Shown here piece by piece: positions 1 through 12,864 of a stretch of DNA of 64,000 nucleotides. Both the position numbers and the translations under genes were made by a program. Positions within the stretch are counted from its first letter, which is position 1. Each line of letters opens with the position of its first letter. This DNA is from Spisula solida (lineage: Eukaryota > Mollusca > Bivalvia > Venerida > Mactridae). The DNA lies in assembly GCA_947247005.1 (NCBI GenBank), contig OX365952.1, forward strand, positions 45,364,722 through 45,428,721, written 5' to 3'. The notes beneath the pieces are model-generated. The model worked only from the letters and a program-made list of their open reading frames with translations. It was not told the origin of the DNA and searched no databases.

Positions 1-1404
1 TAAACTAGTAGCTGCAAACTGATTGAATTTCAATGCCAAAATGCAATGTTAAAGAAGATAAATATGGGAAAACATACGTTACCCTAAAAAACAAAAGGTT
101 TTTGGCATAAAGCTTTTTATTGCAAATTTAGATGATCAGGTAATCAAATGATGAAGTTATCATTACAAAGTTCAACATTCAACCTAAAAAATGATGTATA
201 GATTGCCAGTATAGGTTAAGAGATAGATGTCTGGTAGCGATTCTTAAAATGTCACCCATTCTCCAAAACATGTGCGTTTTTCATTCCTTCAATAATTTCA
301 AGTATTCACATTGTATCATACACTTTTCAATTACATATAATACCACTTTATATATTTATAATGGTTTATATTATATATATTAACAAGTCTCTTACTTGTA
401 AGATATGTTAAGGCAATACTACATTGCACTTTACGTTACCAAACATACAAATTAAAGTGCATGTCTTCAGTGTCTTAAAAACGTACTCAAAACAATTAAA
501 AATAAAAAAATAACAATTTAATCCTACTCAAAACTTATTATAGGTTTGCAGTTCAAACTGTATATTTAACTAAACAACATGTAAACTATAACGTACATGT
601 ATTTAAATATCAAACAAAATTACAATTTACTGGCCTTGTATTTTGTTACTTTAGATAAACTTAACCACTAAAAATAATTGATTTTCAAATCAAAATATCT
701 TTTGTCGCAGTTTGCATTTGAACTTTCAACACATGTATTTAAAAAAACAATTTATGTTTCAATTTACGTTACCTTACTTACAAGTTTACAATATCATATA
801 CACATGTATGCTGTAATTCTAACTCAATGTTGACTTATCTTCGTAAAATCCTAAACGTACAAGTATTTTTGTTTTCTTTATACAATATGTATTTAACTTG
901 ATACACACACACAAATTTAATACTCAAATTATGAAACTAGAACACAGATTGCCCCTCTTTATGAGAACACTATGCACACACATGACTTTTAAACATTTTC
1001 TATATACATGTGTACAATCGTATGTCTGTTATTTAATCACACTACATACAAATTAAAAACCAAAGTGTATACTAGTATTTGAAAATAAGTTTGAAACATT
1101 CTCTAGGGTGCACCAGGAATTAGACCCCGAAAGTAAAATTGTCCAATTCCTCTTGGTCTGTCTGGAGGAAAAGATTGATGGTGCATAATTATCTTATATC
1201 TTATACTACCTGAATTTTTGTGCAATACTGACCAGTGAGAGGTCACGATCATATAAGGTAAAATGGTGTAAACTGTGTTACTGTTCATTGTTTAAAGCCT
1301 TTGCTTATATTTCCATATTTGTCTAAAGCCAGTAATGCGTGTGTTACATACGACATGTAGTCAGGAATTGCTGCATCATATGACATTGTATGGCTTTAAG
1401 AAGT
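1..1404. other. AT-rich stretch, no gene seen
   Basis: The stretch is strongly AT-rich with scattered 'tacatgtat'-type words. It holds no open frame with coding character, no tRNA-like boxes and no clear inverted repeat. Confidence 0.5.
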
Positions 1405-3645
1405 GGGGTAGTTACACAATATGGCCTAGGACGGCTGAACTCTGTATTAGTGGTGGGTTCCCAAATTGGCATAGGATGGCTGAAATCTGTATTGGTGGGT
1501 TCCCAATATGGCCTAGGGGGGCTGAAAAAGGTGTTGGTGGGTTCCCAATATGGCCTAGGGGGCTGAACTCTGTGTTGGTGGGTTCCCAATTTGGCCAAGG
1601 AGGGCTGAAATATGTGTTGGTAGGTTCCCAATATGGCCTAGGATGGCTGAAATCTGTGTTGGTGGGTTCCCAATATGGCCTAGGATGGCTGAAATCTGTG
1701 TTGTTGGGTCCCAATATGACCTAGGATGGCTGAACTCTGTGTTGGTGGGTTCCCAATGGGCCTAGGAGGACTGAACTCTGTGTTGGTGGGTTCCCAATAT
1801 GGCATAGGATGGCTCAAATCTGTGTTGGTGGGTTCCCAATATGGCATAGGATGACTGAAATCTGTGTTGTTGAGTTCCCAATATGGCCTATGAGGGCTGA
1901 AATCTGTGTTGTTGAGTTCCCAATATGGCCTATGAGGGCTGAAATCTGTGTTGTTGAGTTCCCAATATGGCCTAGGAGGGCTGAAATCTGTGTTGGTGGG
2001 TTCCTATATGGCCAAGGAGGTCTGAAATCTGTGTTGGTGGGTTCCCAATGAGGCCTGGGATGGCTTAATATGTGATGTTGAGTACCCAAAATGGCTTTGG
2101 TGACTGTACTCAGATTTGGTGGGTTCCCAATAGGGCCTGAGATGACTCTACTCTGAGGTTGTGGGTACCAAATGTAACCTGTGATGGCTGTTCTCTGTGG
2201 TGATGGGCATCCAATACAGCCCGGGATGTCTGTACTCAGAGGTGGTGGTAACCCAACAGGGCCTGGGATTACTGTACTCAGAGGTGGGTAGTACCAAATG
2301 GGGCCTGAGCTGGTTGTTCTCAGTGGTATAGGATAGTCAATAGGACCTGTGACGGCTGTTCTCTGTATAGGTGGGTACCCAATCGGGCCTGAGATAGTTG
2401 AACTTGTGGAGGTGAGTACATAAGCTGGCCTGGGACGGCTGTACTAGACAGTGTTAAGTACCAAATAGGGCATTGAATGGCTTTCTTCAGTGACTATGAG
2501 TATCTCTCAGGCATAGTATGGCTGTACACAGTAGTTGTGAGTAGGGCATAGGGCCTAAGAAGGCTGGTAGTGGTAAGTGCCACATGGGGTCTGGTATGGC
2601 TATATTTAGTGTTTGCAACTACTCCGTATGGATTAGTATGACCATAATTGGTGGTGGGGAATTACCCAATAGAGCCAATGATGGCTATAGTGCACCTGGT
2701 ATGGCAGTATTCAGTTGGTCCGAGTACCCGTTAGGACATAGTATGATTGTTACCGCTGGTGGTAAGTAGCAGTCAGGTGGGACCATACTCAATGGTTATG
2801 TGTACCACTTAGTGAAACATATAAACTGTAATTGGTGGTGGTGATTGGGCCTCGGATGTCTGTACTATTTTGCTGTGACTCCTTTGTACCCTATACAACT
2901 TGGTGAGACTGTAAGTCATTGGTTATGAACACCCATATGGGGTATGAAATCTGTAATTATTTGGGATGAGTACCCTCTTGAGTCTTATATGACTGTAGTA
3001 TTGTACTAGTGAGTAACACATAGGGCCTTGTACAGCTGTGCTCAGTAATCGTGAGTACCATATAGAGACTTACATGTATATGACTTTACTCAGGTGTTGT
3101 GAGTATACCTTAGGGCCTACTATGGCTATAATTAAGGGTGGTGAATACCCAATATGGTCTTGGTTGGCTGTCCTCTTGGTTCTAAGTATCACATAGGGCC
3201 TCAGATGTAGCTGGTGCCATTACGAATAGGAATTGTTGTATTGGGCAGTTGTAAGTACTCCATTGGTTACGGAATGTATGTATAGACAGTGTTATTAGTC
3301 CCACATAAGGCCTGGGTTGACTATTAAGTGGTTTAAGAACCCATAAGGACATGATATGGGTGTACTCGGTGTTGGTTACACCCCATTCAGGCCTAATATA
3401 TGATGGTGATGAGTACCCAGTCATGCCTGATACTGGCGTAATTGGTAGTGGTAAGCATAACAAAGGGTTTAGTTGAGAGTACCCCTTATGGCTTAGTATG
3501 GCTATAATAAGTGGTAGTGACTACCCCATACGGCATTGGATGGCTGTACTATGTGATGGTGAGCACCGAATGTGACATTGGGTGGTTGTACTTGACAAGT
3601 GTTATGTACCCCATTTGGTCTTGGGATGCCTGAACTTTGTAGTGT
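1405..3645. repeat. Degenerate minisatellite, ~42-bp unit
   Basis: About 50 head-to-tail units with a period near 42 bp, built on 'gggttcccaatatggcctag' followed by 'gatggctgaaatctgtgttg'. Units between about 1440 and 2090 are nearly identical. From about 2100 onward they decay progressively ('gtacccaatagggcctgag' variants with 'ggctgtactcagtggt') until the pattern fades near 3645. The repeat leaves several frames open (for example 1335-1724 +, 1412-1714 -), which encode only repetitive peptides and are not genes. A related array in the opposite orientation may lie at about 47455-47990. Confidence 0.9.
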
Positions 3646-3676
3646 TGCATATCCCATAGGGAAGATTTTTCGTAAC

Positions 3677-3990
3677 TTGACCTTGAAATGACATTGACCT
3701 TGACTTCAAAGTGGTCAGTCTTGTATGTCCATATGATGTACATTATCAAATGAATAATATCTAAGCAAATATTTGTGACTATATACATAAATAAATAAAA
3801 ATGCATGAGAACATAGAATTTTAAGTATATTTGTAAATTATGGCGGCTATCTTGGACGCCATCTTGAATTTCCGGGTCCACACCACGTGTTGACAATTTA
3901 TGCCGGCAGTTCCATATAGTACATACATAGGCGAACATTTTGGTATATAACATTGCTTGTTCTACTTTAGCTGTCACCTAGTTACCCCCA
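3677..3990. repeat. Dispersed repeat, copy 1
   Basis: Shares an ordered series of motifs with 42459-42780: 'gaccttgaaatga', 'gtggtcagt', 'atggcggc..atcttgg' and 'aacattttggta'. The two copies are diverged but collinear. No coding potential is seen. Confidence 0.6.
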
Positions 3991-4704
3991 AAAAATCACC
4001 AATTGTCACCCCACTATATGTGTTATACCGAAATTTTAACTGAAATATTGTTGAAAAAAACCCATATTTTTAAAAGGTAACGTCATTTGCATGGCATTTC
4101 ATATCCATTAACTATTTGTGTAGATGTACTGTAGCTATATGCATTATTGAACTGCATACTAATCAGTATCATCATTTCTTAACTTAAAAACGTCATGTAC
4201 GTTGACTGTTTTTTTTAATATTTTAGTAATTTCATGCAAAGTAACGTAAATTACGTATGTTATATCACATTTTTTGCCTATAATAATTTGTACAACTGAT
4301 TGTTTCAATTTTAAATACATTTAACATACATAAATGCCTTATTCACATGATTTATTGAACAGTTAGCGTGTTTATAATATCATATGAGCAAAACTAGTGA
4401 TTCCTGTAGAAAATCGCATAGTCACGTATTTCAAATCTCCGTAACTCGTTAAAGCCCCAACAGAAACTTGCAAACTTTTGTCTGTGAATGCCACCTACCA
4501 TAAGGTTTAAGAAAATCATAGTGTTGAAAATTCCCCCTGGGGGGGAGCAGGGTCAATTGTCAGCTCAAGGTCAATAGTTGCAGCTTGCAAAACGTGTTGC
4601 TCTACAGATGTTGTACTGTATACTAAATGATTAATCTGTTGAAGCGTATATGTAGTAAAAACAATATTTCAGAAATACTAATAACTTGCGCAGTCCAAAA
4701 CGTG
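3991..4704. other. No gene seen
   Basis: AT-rich sequence with a G-run near 4537-4550 and no coherent open frame, tRNA-like boxes or clear repeat structure. Confidence 0.4.
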
Positions 4705-5135
4705 ACGTATTCGAATTGGACTGGTTTTATTAATAAAGGACAATCATATGACCGGTGACAGATTAAGAAAATCGCGTATGAGAATTGGACTGGTTTCATA
4801 AATAAAGGACACTCATATGACCGATGTCAGATCAGGAAAATCATGACGTATGGGGTTTAGGCTGGATTCATAAATAAAGGACAATCACATGACCGATGTC
4901 AGATCAGGAAAATCATGACGTATGGGGTTTAGGCTGGATTCATAAATAAAGGACAATCACATGACCGATGTCAGATCAGGAAAATCATGACGTATGGGGT
5001 TTAGGCTGGATTCATAAATAAAGGACAATCACATGACCGATGTCAGATCAGGAAAATCATGACGTATGGGGTTTAGGCTGGATTCATAAATAAAGGACAA
5101 TCATATGACCGATGTCAGATCAAGAAAATCCGAAA
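4705..5135. repeat. Tandem repeat, 72-bp unit, about 5.5 copies
   Basis: The marker 'tggggtttag' recurs at 4851, 4923, 4995 and 5067, giving an exact 72-bp period. Each unit contains 'cataaataaaggacaatca', 'atgaccgatgtcagatca' and 'ggaaaatcatgacgta'. The four central units are almost identical; the first one and a half units (from about 4705) and the last are diverged, the usual pattern for an array expanded from its middle. Confidence 0.95.
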
Positions 5136-5499
5136 ATACATGTGAGAAAAAGCTTAGATAAAAATGTCGCAAAAGTATCAGTGTCGACACCTGTGCCTAC
5201 ATAAATCAGACAAACTGTCGCTGAAAATGATCTTTATGATATATGATAAGAAATTGTTAGATAACTAAGGGTTCTCATACGTATGGAACGCCGATGCAGT
5301 AACATATATACAATATAACATGCTTGTTAAAAGGTGAATGAGCAGTACCAACATGGTACTATCAATTGAACTTGTCAAATGAATTAGCAACTTATCGTTT
5401 ATTAAAATCAACTTTGAGTTTGGAGTGTATTTCCTGTGACAACCCCAGGTAAGCATTAAGCAGACTTAGCTGTTGGTAGAAATATAGCTAGAAAAAATA

Positions 5500-5790
5500 A
5501 AATAGACCGTAAATGTAATTCAAATTGTGTCGAAAATGAATATCATTTCTTACTAACTTGTCCGTATTATCGAGATATAAGATTACAATGTATACCACGA
5601 TATATTTGTTCTTGGTCAAATATATGATTTCTCTTATGCAATCTACGTCTACACATCTTCTGAAAACACTAGCAAAATACACCTATTTATCCAAATACAA
5701 TAAGAGACACTTGGGCCATATTGAAAATTGATATTACTGTCAATTATGTAATCCAAAATAAATAAAGTCGTTATTATTATTATTACTTTA
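5500..5790 (+). pseudogene. 3' end of a non-LTR retrotransposon (decayed)
   Basis: Read forward from 5511, the frame gives a Cys-x2-Cys cluster, then 'ENEYHFLLTC' and 'PYYRDIR'. That is the zinc-knuckle-like end (C-x2-C, then H-F-L...C) found after the reverse transcriptase in many LINE ORF2 proteins; the LINE at 57232-59139 has a comparable 'EDEIHFAMSC'. The frame is then broken by stops and a frameshift, and 'LAKYTYLSKYNKR' continues in another frame. The piece ends at a stop before 'aataaagtcg' and a short (ATT)n tail near 5785, as expected for a 5'-truncated LINE. No reverse-transcriptase core is present. Confidence 0.65.
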
Positions 5791-6121
5791 TAAAACTTTA
5801 TCATTATTGGTTAAACAAGAAGCAGTCACAGACAGCCATATCCCCAGCCGAAGGGAAAATAATTGTGCCAAATATTATTGAATACAAATAATATTTTTAA
5901 CATAAGTTATGTGAAAGTTTGGTTTCAATCCCATGAGAAATTTTATGAGATGCACAAAAGCTTTTTCTTCATATCCAAAATGTACACTACCCAAAAGTTC
6001 TAACCCGCCACTATAATTATGTGTTATAATTGTGTTAATACTGTACGTACTCTCATGCAATTTTGAATACCAATACTTGAATAATACTTGCATTTAATTA
6101 TTGATTCATTTTGGCAGATAA
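5791..6121. other. No gene seen
   Basis: AT-rich sequence between the LINE tail and the foldback element, with no structure recognised. Confidence 0.4.
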
Positions 6122-6657
6122 GTTATAGTTAGAACATATTAAGTAAATTTTAATGATTAAAAAGGTCGGAGCGAGCGAAGCGAAGCGAGGCCTTTTTAGT
6201 CATTAAAATTTACTTAATATGTTCTAACTAACTTAGAATATAACATTCTGCATTCTGATTGGCCGATAGAAATTAGCGCCAACGCATGACGTCAAGTCTG
6301 TGAAGAGAAAATTTTAATTATTAAATTTTCATTTAACCGCGAAAATGCGGCGTTTTCATTGGCTCATAATGTAGGTTATATTCTAAACGGTCTTAGAATA
6401 TAACCTACATTATGAGCCAATGAAAACGCCGCATTTTCGCGGTTAAATGAAAATTTAATCATTAAAATTTTCTCTTAACAGACTTGACGTCTTGCGTTGG
6501 CGCTAATTTCTATCGGCCAATCAGAATGCAGAATGTTATATTCTAAGTTAGTTAGAACATATTAAGTAAATTTTAATGACTAAAAAGGACTCGCTTCGCT
6601 TCGCTCGCTCCGCCCTTTTTAATCATTAAAATTTACTTAATATGTTCTAACTATAAC
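6122..6657. mobile_element. Compound foldback element (hairpins within a large palindrome)
   Basis: A 536-bp near-perfect palindrome centred near 6395. Each outer end is itself a hairpin: 'gttagaacatattaag' pairs with 'cttaatatgttctaac' around a loop carrying 'gagcgagcgaagcgaagcga'. The inner arms carry 'cattggctcataatgtagg' and 'ttctgattggccgatagaa' in inverted orientation. No ORF is present, so it is a nonautonomous element. A half copy (right arm plus right hairpin) lies at 31866-33214. Superfamily not assignable; no clear target duplication was identified. Confidence 0.9.
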
Positions 6658-7960
6658 ATGTTACTCGTTGCATGCGCGTTACGTAATGAAGTCGATTTTA
6701 CAAAGTCACAACATAGCTCACCCAAATTGTTCATGAATACGTGCATATTGCAACGCAACAAACACGTTTTCATTAACATTTAGCACAACCGATGTCTGCC
6801 CTCCCAGAAAAACACGTAACATGCCGAGTTTGACGCAAAACGAACTTGGATGAAGTGTAAGAATCTTACAACAAAATTTCACAAGGGCTATTTCAATGAA
6901 ATGTCAATTTTGCAAATTTTGCTTGAGTGTTGATTTAAAAAATTTAAGGTTCCTGTGAATGAAAAGACGGAAATAATCATTAAAATAACAAATACAAACG
7001 AAATAGGAACTCACGACAGGTCAACCGCGTTCTGTTCGTGCCAAATTCAACATGTTAGGCGTTTTTCGCGTAGGATAATTTTCACTAACATCAAAACCGT
7101 ACATTTACACGTGCTTTTCGACGCGAATGCATTACACGTGTAAATTATTCTAAACTAAGTAACATGTCTAAAACGGTGAGTTAGACCGTAAGTTGGCCAA
7201 AATAAACAAATATTTGGCTTCATTGGATATTCATATGTTATTATGTGAAATTTCGTGTTAATAATGCATTATTAAAAAATATAAATAAAATAAAAAAAAT
7301 GTCTACTAGGAATTGTGTTCACAGTGGTTTTTCGTAATCTCATGAGTGTTCCTCTCGAGTCAGTTTCGGCATTTTTATGTGTTTTTCAAGATGAACAGTC
7401 ATCAGTTATGCCGATTTTGTTTATGGGCGCGTGAATACTGGTCCACATGCATTGTACGTGCAAAAATGCATTATTACGCAATACATCGAATGCACTGAGA
7501 TTAACTTCAACACAGTCAAAATAAACCAATACTCAGCTGCATCTCTCAATCGTGTATCGGTATGTGAAATTTCAGGTGAATATATGCATTTTTTCACAAA
7601 ACGGGAATGAATATAAACTGGCGGATTAGGACTTTTTCGGAGTGTATTACATACAAAATAATTAAAGTCAACAAGAAGCAGACACTACACGAGAACCAAG
7701 TTAACGTTGACCATGATCCAACCAGTCCCACTTTCAACACAGATTGTTGTTTTCACAAAAGCTACTACCTACATAGCAAGATTCATCATGATATATCGCA
7801 TTCCTAACTAATGTTATTGAGCAAAAACAATTTATCTATTTTTAGTAACCGTAACCCTGATTGCCAATTGCAAGTGACATCTTCACATAAATTTACGTCA
7901 ATGGAAACATTACCTAAATTGTGGATATCTTTTATGTTTGTTCAGTACAATATATTAGTC
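6658..7960. other. No gene seen
   Basis: AT-rich. Two diverged segments resemble each other (about 7197-7275 and 7517-7590, both with 'aaaataaac.aata' then 'tatgtgaaattt' and 'atgcatt'), suggesting an old local duplication. Short open frames here lack coding character. Confidence 0.4.
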
Positions 7961-8890
7961 TAGTATTTCAACATTTCTTTTTCTATTCTTTCTTTTTGTA
8001 ACCATAACAACCGAACATTATAATTACAAAAACATACCTGACGAGCCACTGATGTACGATAATGGATATAATGATGAAAAACAATTACTCTGATAATAGA
8101 AACGTTCATATCGTCCATGACTTGTTTTTCTGATACATGTATCAATAACATTACCTTTAAAACCCAGATGTGAACCACGGTGTTATGCTTTTTTGTAGTT
8201 GCGTAGTATGTAGAATATTCGGTTGCTATGGTTACAAAAAGAATGCAAGTCAAATAGTTTCCTGCGGGTGATTACCTGCGGCCTTGTTATTTAGTTGTGT
8301 TGTTTAGGATGTGTTTTTTGCAGTTTGGATGCAATTCGAATTTATTCCGGTGTAAGTTTAAATTAATGTTTCTGTCAAAATAATTCCAATACATGTAAAA
8401 TCGGACAATACAGATTATCCTCCAATTATTTGGTTGTGTTAAATGTATGTGCCTATGTGCCGAACGAATGAACAAATTCAAAATAATTAGAAAAAAAATC
8501 ATGTATCAATACCATGCTTCTGTTAATCTAGCGATGTGTTCTCTATGGGATGTAGTGCATTGCCCACTATATTTAGTATTGTCTGGGAATCTTATGCAAC
8601 TGCAGACACCTGCTGTTTAGATTCGTGGTCTCGCGTTCAAAGTGAAATTTCGGAATAGTTCTGCTTTCATTTGTAAATAAACTATTGTAATGCGATAAAG
8701 ACCGATGCTATCCACATGGAATAATGGTAGTCTGGTTCACGACATTCTTACAAAATGCTTCTTTTTTGGATATTTTTTTTGAAATCGTAAACCATCGAGA
8801 ACATGTCACGTGCCCCTCCATGGTCATTTTACTTTTGGAAATCCAGTGCTCAAGGCCGCAGGTTAATAAAAAGGAATGTTGAAATACTAT
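7961..8890. mobile_element. Possible TIR element, ~930 bp
   Basis: 'tagtatttcaacatttcttt' at 7961 is matched in inverted orientation by 'aaggaatgttgaaatacta' ending at 8889. A second inverted pair, 'acctgcggccttg' near 8275 and 'caaggccgcaggt' near 8851, lies inside. No transposase frame and no clear target duplication were found, so this is tentative. Confidence 0.35.
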
Positions 8891-9013
8891 GCTACACTTG
8901 GTCGCAAAAAAGTATACATTGTACGTAACATGACATTATATCATCGAGCATTAAAAGAACAAACAAAACGTTTATATTTATCGAATTGTATGTTTATCTG
9001 ATATTGTAAGACA

Positions 9014-9408
9014 TATTCTAACATAGCACGTGGGATTTGCCTTCTTTGCGTATATTGAGCTTCCCATATTTTATTACCGCGATTAAATATAGCTGATTGA
9101 TGACGTCACGTTTGACGTCATATACTATGACAAATGACGTAACGGTGACGGTAACGTTCCTAGGAAAGAAAATAGTTTGACGTCAACCTGTCTTGTTGTG
9201 CTATAAATGGCAGAGCATTGGCGATGTTAGAATCGAAATAATAAATAGGAGGTGTGCTTTGTTGTGTTATAAAATATAGGCACTCGTTTGAATGCATACA
9301 TTAAATCGCTCGTGCCACGCACTCGTGATTTAATTACTACGCATCCAAACACGTGCCTATATTTTATTACGCAACAAAACATAGCTACGTATTCATTATT
9401 TCTTAAAC
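9014..9408 (+). mobile_element. Hairpin-headed nonautonomous element, family C copy 1
   Basis: It begins with 'tattctaaca', runs through 'gatttgccttctttgcg', 'attaccgcgattaaa' and repeated 'gacgtca' boxes, then 'tgttagaatcgaaataa', and ends in a long hairpin. In the hairpin, 'ataaaatataggcactcgtt' pairs with 'acgtgcctatattttatta' and the apex is 'cgctcgtgccacgcactcg'. The body is repeated in inverted orientation at 41580-41728 and the hairpin at 37555-37715, that copy being split by a later insertion. No ORF. Confidence 0.75.
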
Positions 9409-10204
9409 AATAACACATCAAATAAATACAATACCGCACCAATATAGTCAACAGCGTTTGTACTTAAAAAGTAAATCAACACAAATGTTAAATCGTCAAA
9501 ACAATGAAAAATCCTTTATTTCTTGATATTTTTGCATGATTTTTTGTGTACATGCTGTTGACTACTACAATAATTTGTTAATATTTTTTTCTTCAATATT
9601 TAAGACAAGGTTTCATTAAGCCATTAAAAAAACCAAAAACGTAAATGAACCAGAAATTGACTATTAGGATTAAGGGGAGGCAGCCACGTATAAGATTTTA
9701 ACATTTTTGTTAATTTGATTTTTCAGGTTTCAAAGCTGTTGACTATATTTGTGTAGTATTGTATTTATTGACATGTTATTTATTGATCTTAAAATCGAAG
9801 ATAAACATACTATTTTGTAAATATTAACCTTTTGTTTGTTTCGTTCAACCTCAGATGAAATACTTTTAGCTATAAACTATGTTTACATGTACTAACTTTT
9901 GCGTCTGAAGTAAGTTTCTATTGGCGCAACTTTTTGTTAATTACTGGGTACTCGCCTATAATCTCGATCATTAATAGAATCAGTTATACGGTATGCATTC
10001 ACGAAAACAAACACACTCGCTGTGAAATTAACAGTTTAGCCAATATTTGTGAAGTGGGCATATATTCTGGTACACCCTGTATCTATTAATTGAAAATCGT
10101 GAATAGTTGCTTTTGGAGAAATGGCTGAACAACTGTTTCTAATCACTATTAAATACTAACCAGTCGGGTGAATCATAATATAAAGCATCAGTGCATTCTT
10201 TAAG
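9409..10204. other. No gene seen
   Basis: AT-rich, no coding frame or repeat structure recognised apart from a 'tacaccctgtat' word near 10070 that resembles a mariner-type terminus. Confidence 0.4.
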
Positions 10205-10440
10205 CCCCGGTCTCACTGTCCCGGCTTGACAGCCTCGGTTTGTAATCATTGGGGGCCGTGTCTAACCGGAGAGACAACCGTAGCGGCACCTTGAATATCC
10301 GGGGTCAACCGGGGTGATCAGGAATAAACCGTGATTGACCGGCTAACAGCCCCGGTTGTTTTAAATGTTTAATACAACCGGTTGTTTTAAATGTTTAATA
10401 CAACCGGGAGTCACCGGTTTTTAATTGGGAATATAGCAAA
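10205..10440. repeat. CCGG-rich dispersed-repeat-like segment
   Basis: Compositionally distinct from its AT-rich flanks, with many 'ccggtt'/'aaccgg' words. It contains a 26-bp perfect tandem duplication ('caaccggttgttttaaatg' and following bases, about 10374-10425). Origin unknown. Confidence 0.4.
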
Positions 10441-10789
10441 TACATGAAATTGATTTAGGACACACCTGTCTACAATACTTGTGACGGTAGAAATCTGGTA
10501 TAAAACGTAGTATGGACAGTATTTCTGTATTGTCTTAACGTTGCTAGGGAGATTTTCGATTTAGAAATCATATTATTGGACCAATTAAGAATGTTCTAGA
10601 TACGTGACAGGTGAATAGGGTGGTGTCGTGAAGCGTATGTTTTCATATACATATAGAGGTTGGTCTCTTAATTAAACACCTCGTATGTATAATTACAAAA
10701 GCTGGGGACGTATGCGACACAATACTTGTAATTATTGTACGTAATCCAACCAATGTTCTCAAATATCCACCTCTAATAAACACCAAATG

Positions 10790-10850
10790 TGCAACCATTC
10801 GCATATAGGGCGAATGCTCTACCGACTGAGCCAACCGGCTGCCTACACAC
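10790..10850 (-). repeat. tRNA-like SINE head fragment
   Basis: On the minus strand 'ttggctcagtcggtagagc' is a good A box and D arm, followed by an anticodon-like stem 'attcgc...gcgaat'. No B box follows, so this is a tRNA-derived fragment rather than a functional tRNA gene. Confidence 0.55.
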
Positions 10851-11168
10851 GTTTCTCCTCTATTAGTAATTAAATCCTATACAGCCTACTACAAACAGTT
10901 TTTGTTTCGTGACCATATTTTCAGTACCAGCAGAAACTAGTTTAGAAAAAACGGAGTCTGAATGTTTACAAATTGATCATATTTTTCTCTCTCACAAATC
11001 AGAACTCACTGTATATGAACGTTGTCGATTACATTATACATTTTTGACAAACTATACAAACATATCATACATGTTTCAATTAGAAACCAAAATACCGGTA
11101 AGTATCACGAACCGAGATAAGCCCGGCTTACGTAGTTGCAAAGGGTGAAAATATAGGATCCGTCATGA

Positions 11169-11283
11169 GTTGTCTTTGGAGATCAACATTTCTTAAACGA
11201 GTCTAGAAAACACAGGTTATTAAGCGAGCCTTTGGCGATTTGTTTTCGTGACGAGTTTAAGAAATGTTGATCCCAAAGACAAC
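11169..11283. mobile_element. Short foldback (MITE-like)
   Basis: 'gttgtctttggagatcaac' and the following 'atttcttaaacgagt' are matched in inverted orientation by 'gacgagtttaagaaatg' and 'ttgatcccaaagacaac'. The arms are about 34 bp and the loop about 46 bp. No ORF. Confidence 0.7.
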
Positions 11284-11885
11284 GGGTTGGGGATTCTTTT
11301 TATCACACATTACCATAGTTACCGACTCAAAAGAACGTCAGAAATAACGCATTTAAGCAGACGACGTTACGTTTTCGCGCCGAAAAGCTGGTGACGTCAC
11401 GCATTTGTTATCACACGTGTTGGAGAACATTGTTCCGTCATTTGTTCACACATGGAAAATCACGATATTTATGTGACTTTTTTATTGTGATAAAGCATAT
11501 TACGTCATGTACACACTGCATGACATCATCACTCTAAGAAAGCAGAACCAAACTATTTAATAAATCAATGATTAGGCATATGGTCATACTATGGAACGCT
11601 GCCATGGTCTAGCAAATTGAGTGTAAAACGCCGTAATTTTAAGCTCTGAAGGCATTGTGCCACATATATCTTGATTTAGACAATTATGCCAAATATCGAT
11701 ACATGCCTGCTCACGAAAGTGCAAAAACGTAACCTCCACGTGGTATGTCCATTATAACTGGCATTAATTTGAATAAATACGTTTTTTTTCTATTTGTAAA
11801 TAATTCAATTTAATTGAAAAAAGTCTGAAAACGAATCAGCAATCGAGTTTGCTTATCCAAAAATATTATAAAAGAATTCTCCAAC
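11284..11885. other. No gene seen
   Basis: Contains scattered 'gacgtca' and 'cacacgtg' words and nothing else interpretable. Confidence 0.4.
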
Positions 11886-11955
11886 GATGAGAATTGAACC
11901 AGGATATTTTGGTTTGACATAGGGCGTACTATCTAGTACACCAATGATGCTCTAG
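11886..11955 (-). repeat. tRNA-like SINE head
   Basis: On the minus strand a D-arm-like 'ctagagcatcattggtgt' is followed 40 bp later by a B box 'tggttcaattctc'. The flanks do not form a proper acceptor stem, so a SINE head or pseudo-tRNA is more likely than a tRNA gene. Confidence 0.5.
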
Positions 11956-12864
11956 ATATAGGTGAATTATACATTTTTGGAAATTGGTTGTGCATATAGT
12001 CCTGTCTAATTCCTTGGAGTGTCCCTGGTCCATAAAATACGGACCAAGTCTAATTCCCGCTACATTTGACGACATGTTAAATATCAAATTCCCGTCTTAT
12101 TCACAGTGCATCCCCGCCGCCCCCTCATGACACACGTGAATATTTTGAGTCATTGTTTCGTCCAATCAGTTTTGTTATCTAAATACTTAAATACCATATC
12201 CGGTTACTTCGTCTGTTACCGAGAATGATCGTGAATTTTTTTCATTTTATTTTCTGGAATGACTTGTATACGCAAAATAAAATAACATATTTAAAATCGA
12301 CCGTAAAGTGACGCACTTGTTCTCGCATGAATATGTAAACAATAGAAACTATGTTGCTGTCAATGCTTAGCCATTTGGCTTCAATAATATCTCTTTTACA
12401 CTTTTTGATGAAACTGTCATGTTAACTAGTGAAGTTCTTCGGGCTGGTGAGATCTGAGAGAACAACTTTTATTGCGCTTTGGGAATTTGGTGTTCCGTAT
12501 CGTCCGTCTCCCAATTCGGATAGTTTGAGAAAATGGTATTATAGCTATGGTCATTGGGCATACGAAACCTATTTGTCATATTTGATTTATTCCAAGAAAT
12601 TGTTGCTATGACACATGAAATCGAAACAAAAGAAATAAAAATGTGAATATCATATTCTGGAAACGTATATCATTTATTGCCGTATTTAGAAATTGAACCA
12701 AAGCACACATAATACTTCGGGGTACAAAGAAATAATATGGTTTTTCATAACTGCCTTATCAACAATTGTATTCTGATGAACTTTATCTCATACCTATGTT
12801 TAGCACTTTATACGCTACATATTGACAATTTGTGAGATCTAAAAGGAGAAAGATGAAATATGGG
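11956..12864. other. No gene seen
   Basis: AT-rich. A 60-codon open frame at 12429-12611 (+) has no recognisable features and no sign of splicing. Confidence 0.4.

Noticed and set aside
1335..2089. Repetitive-peptide frames of 80-129 codons over the 42-bp minisatellite
   Set aside because: The unit length is a multiple of three and lacks stops in several frames on both strands, so openness follows from the repeat.
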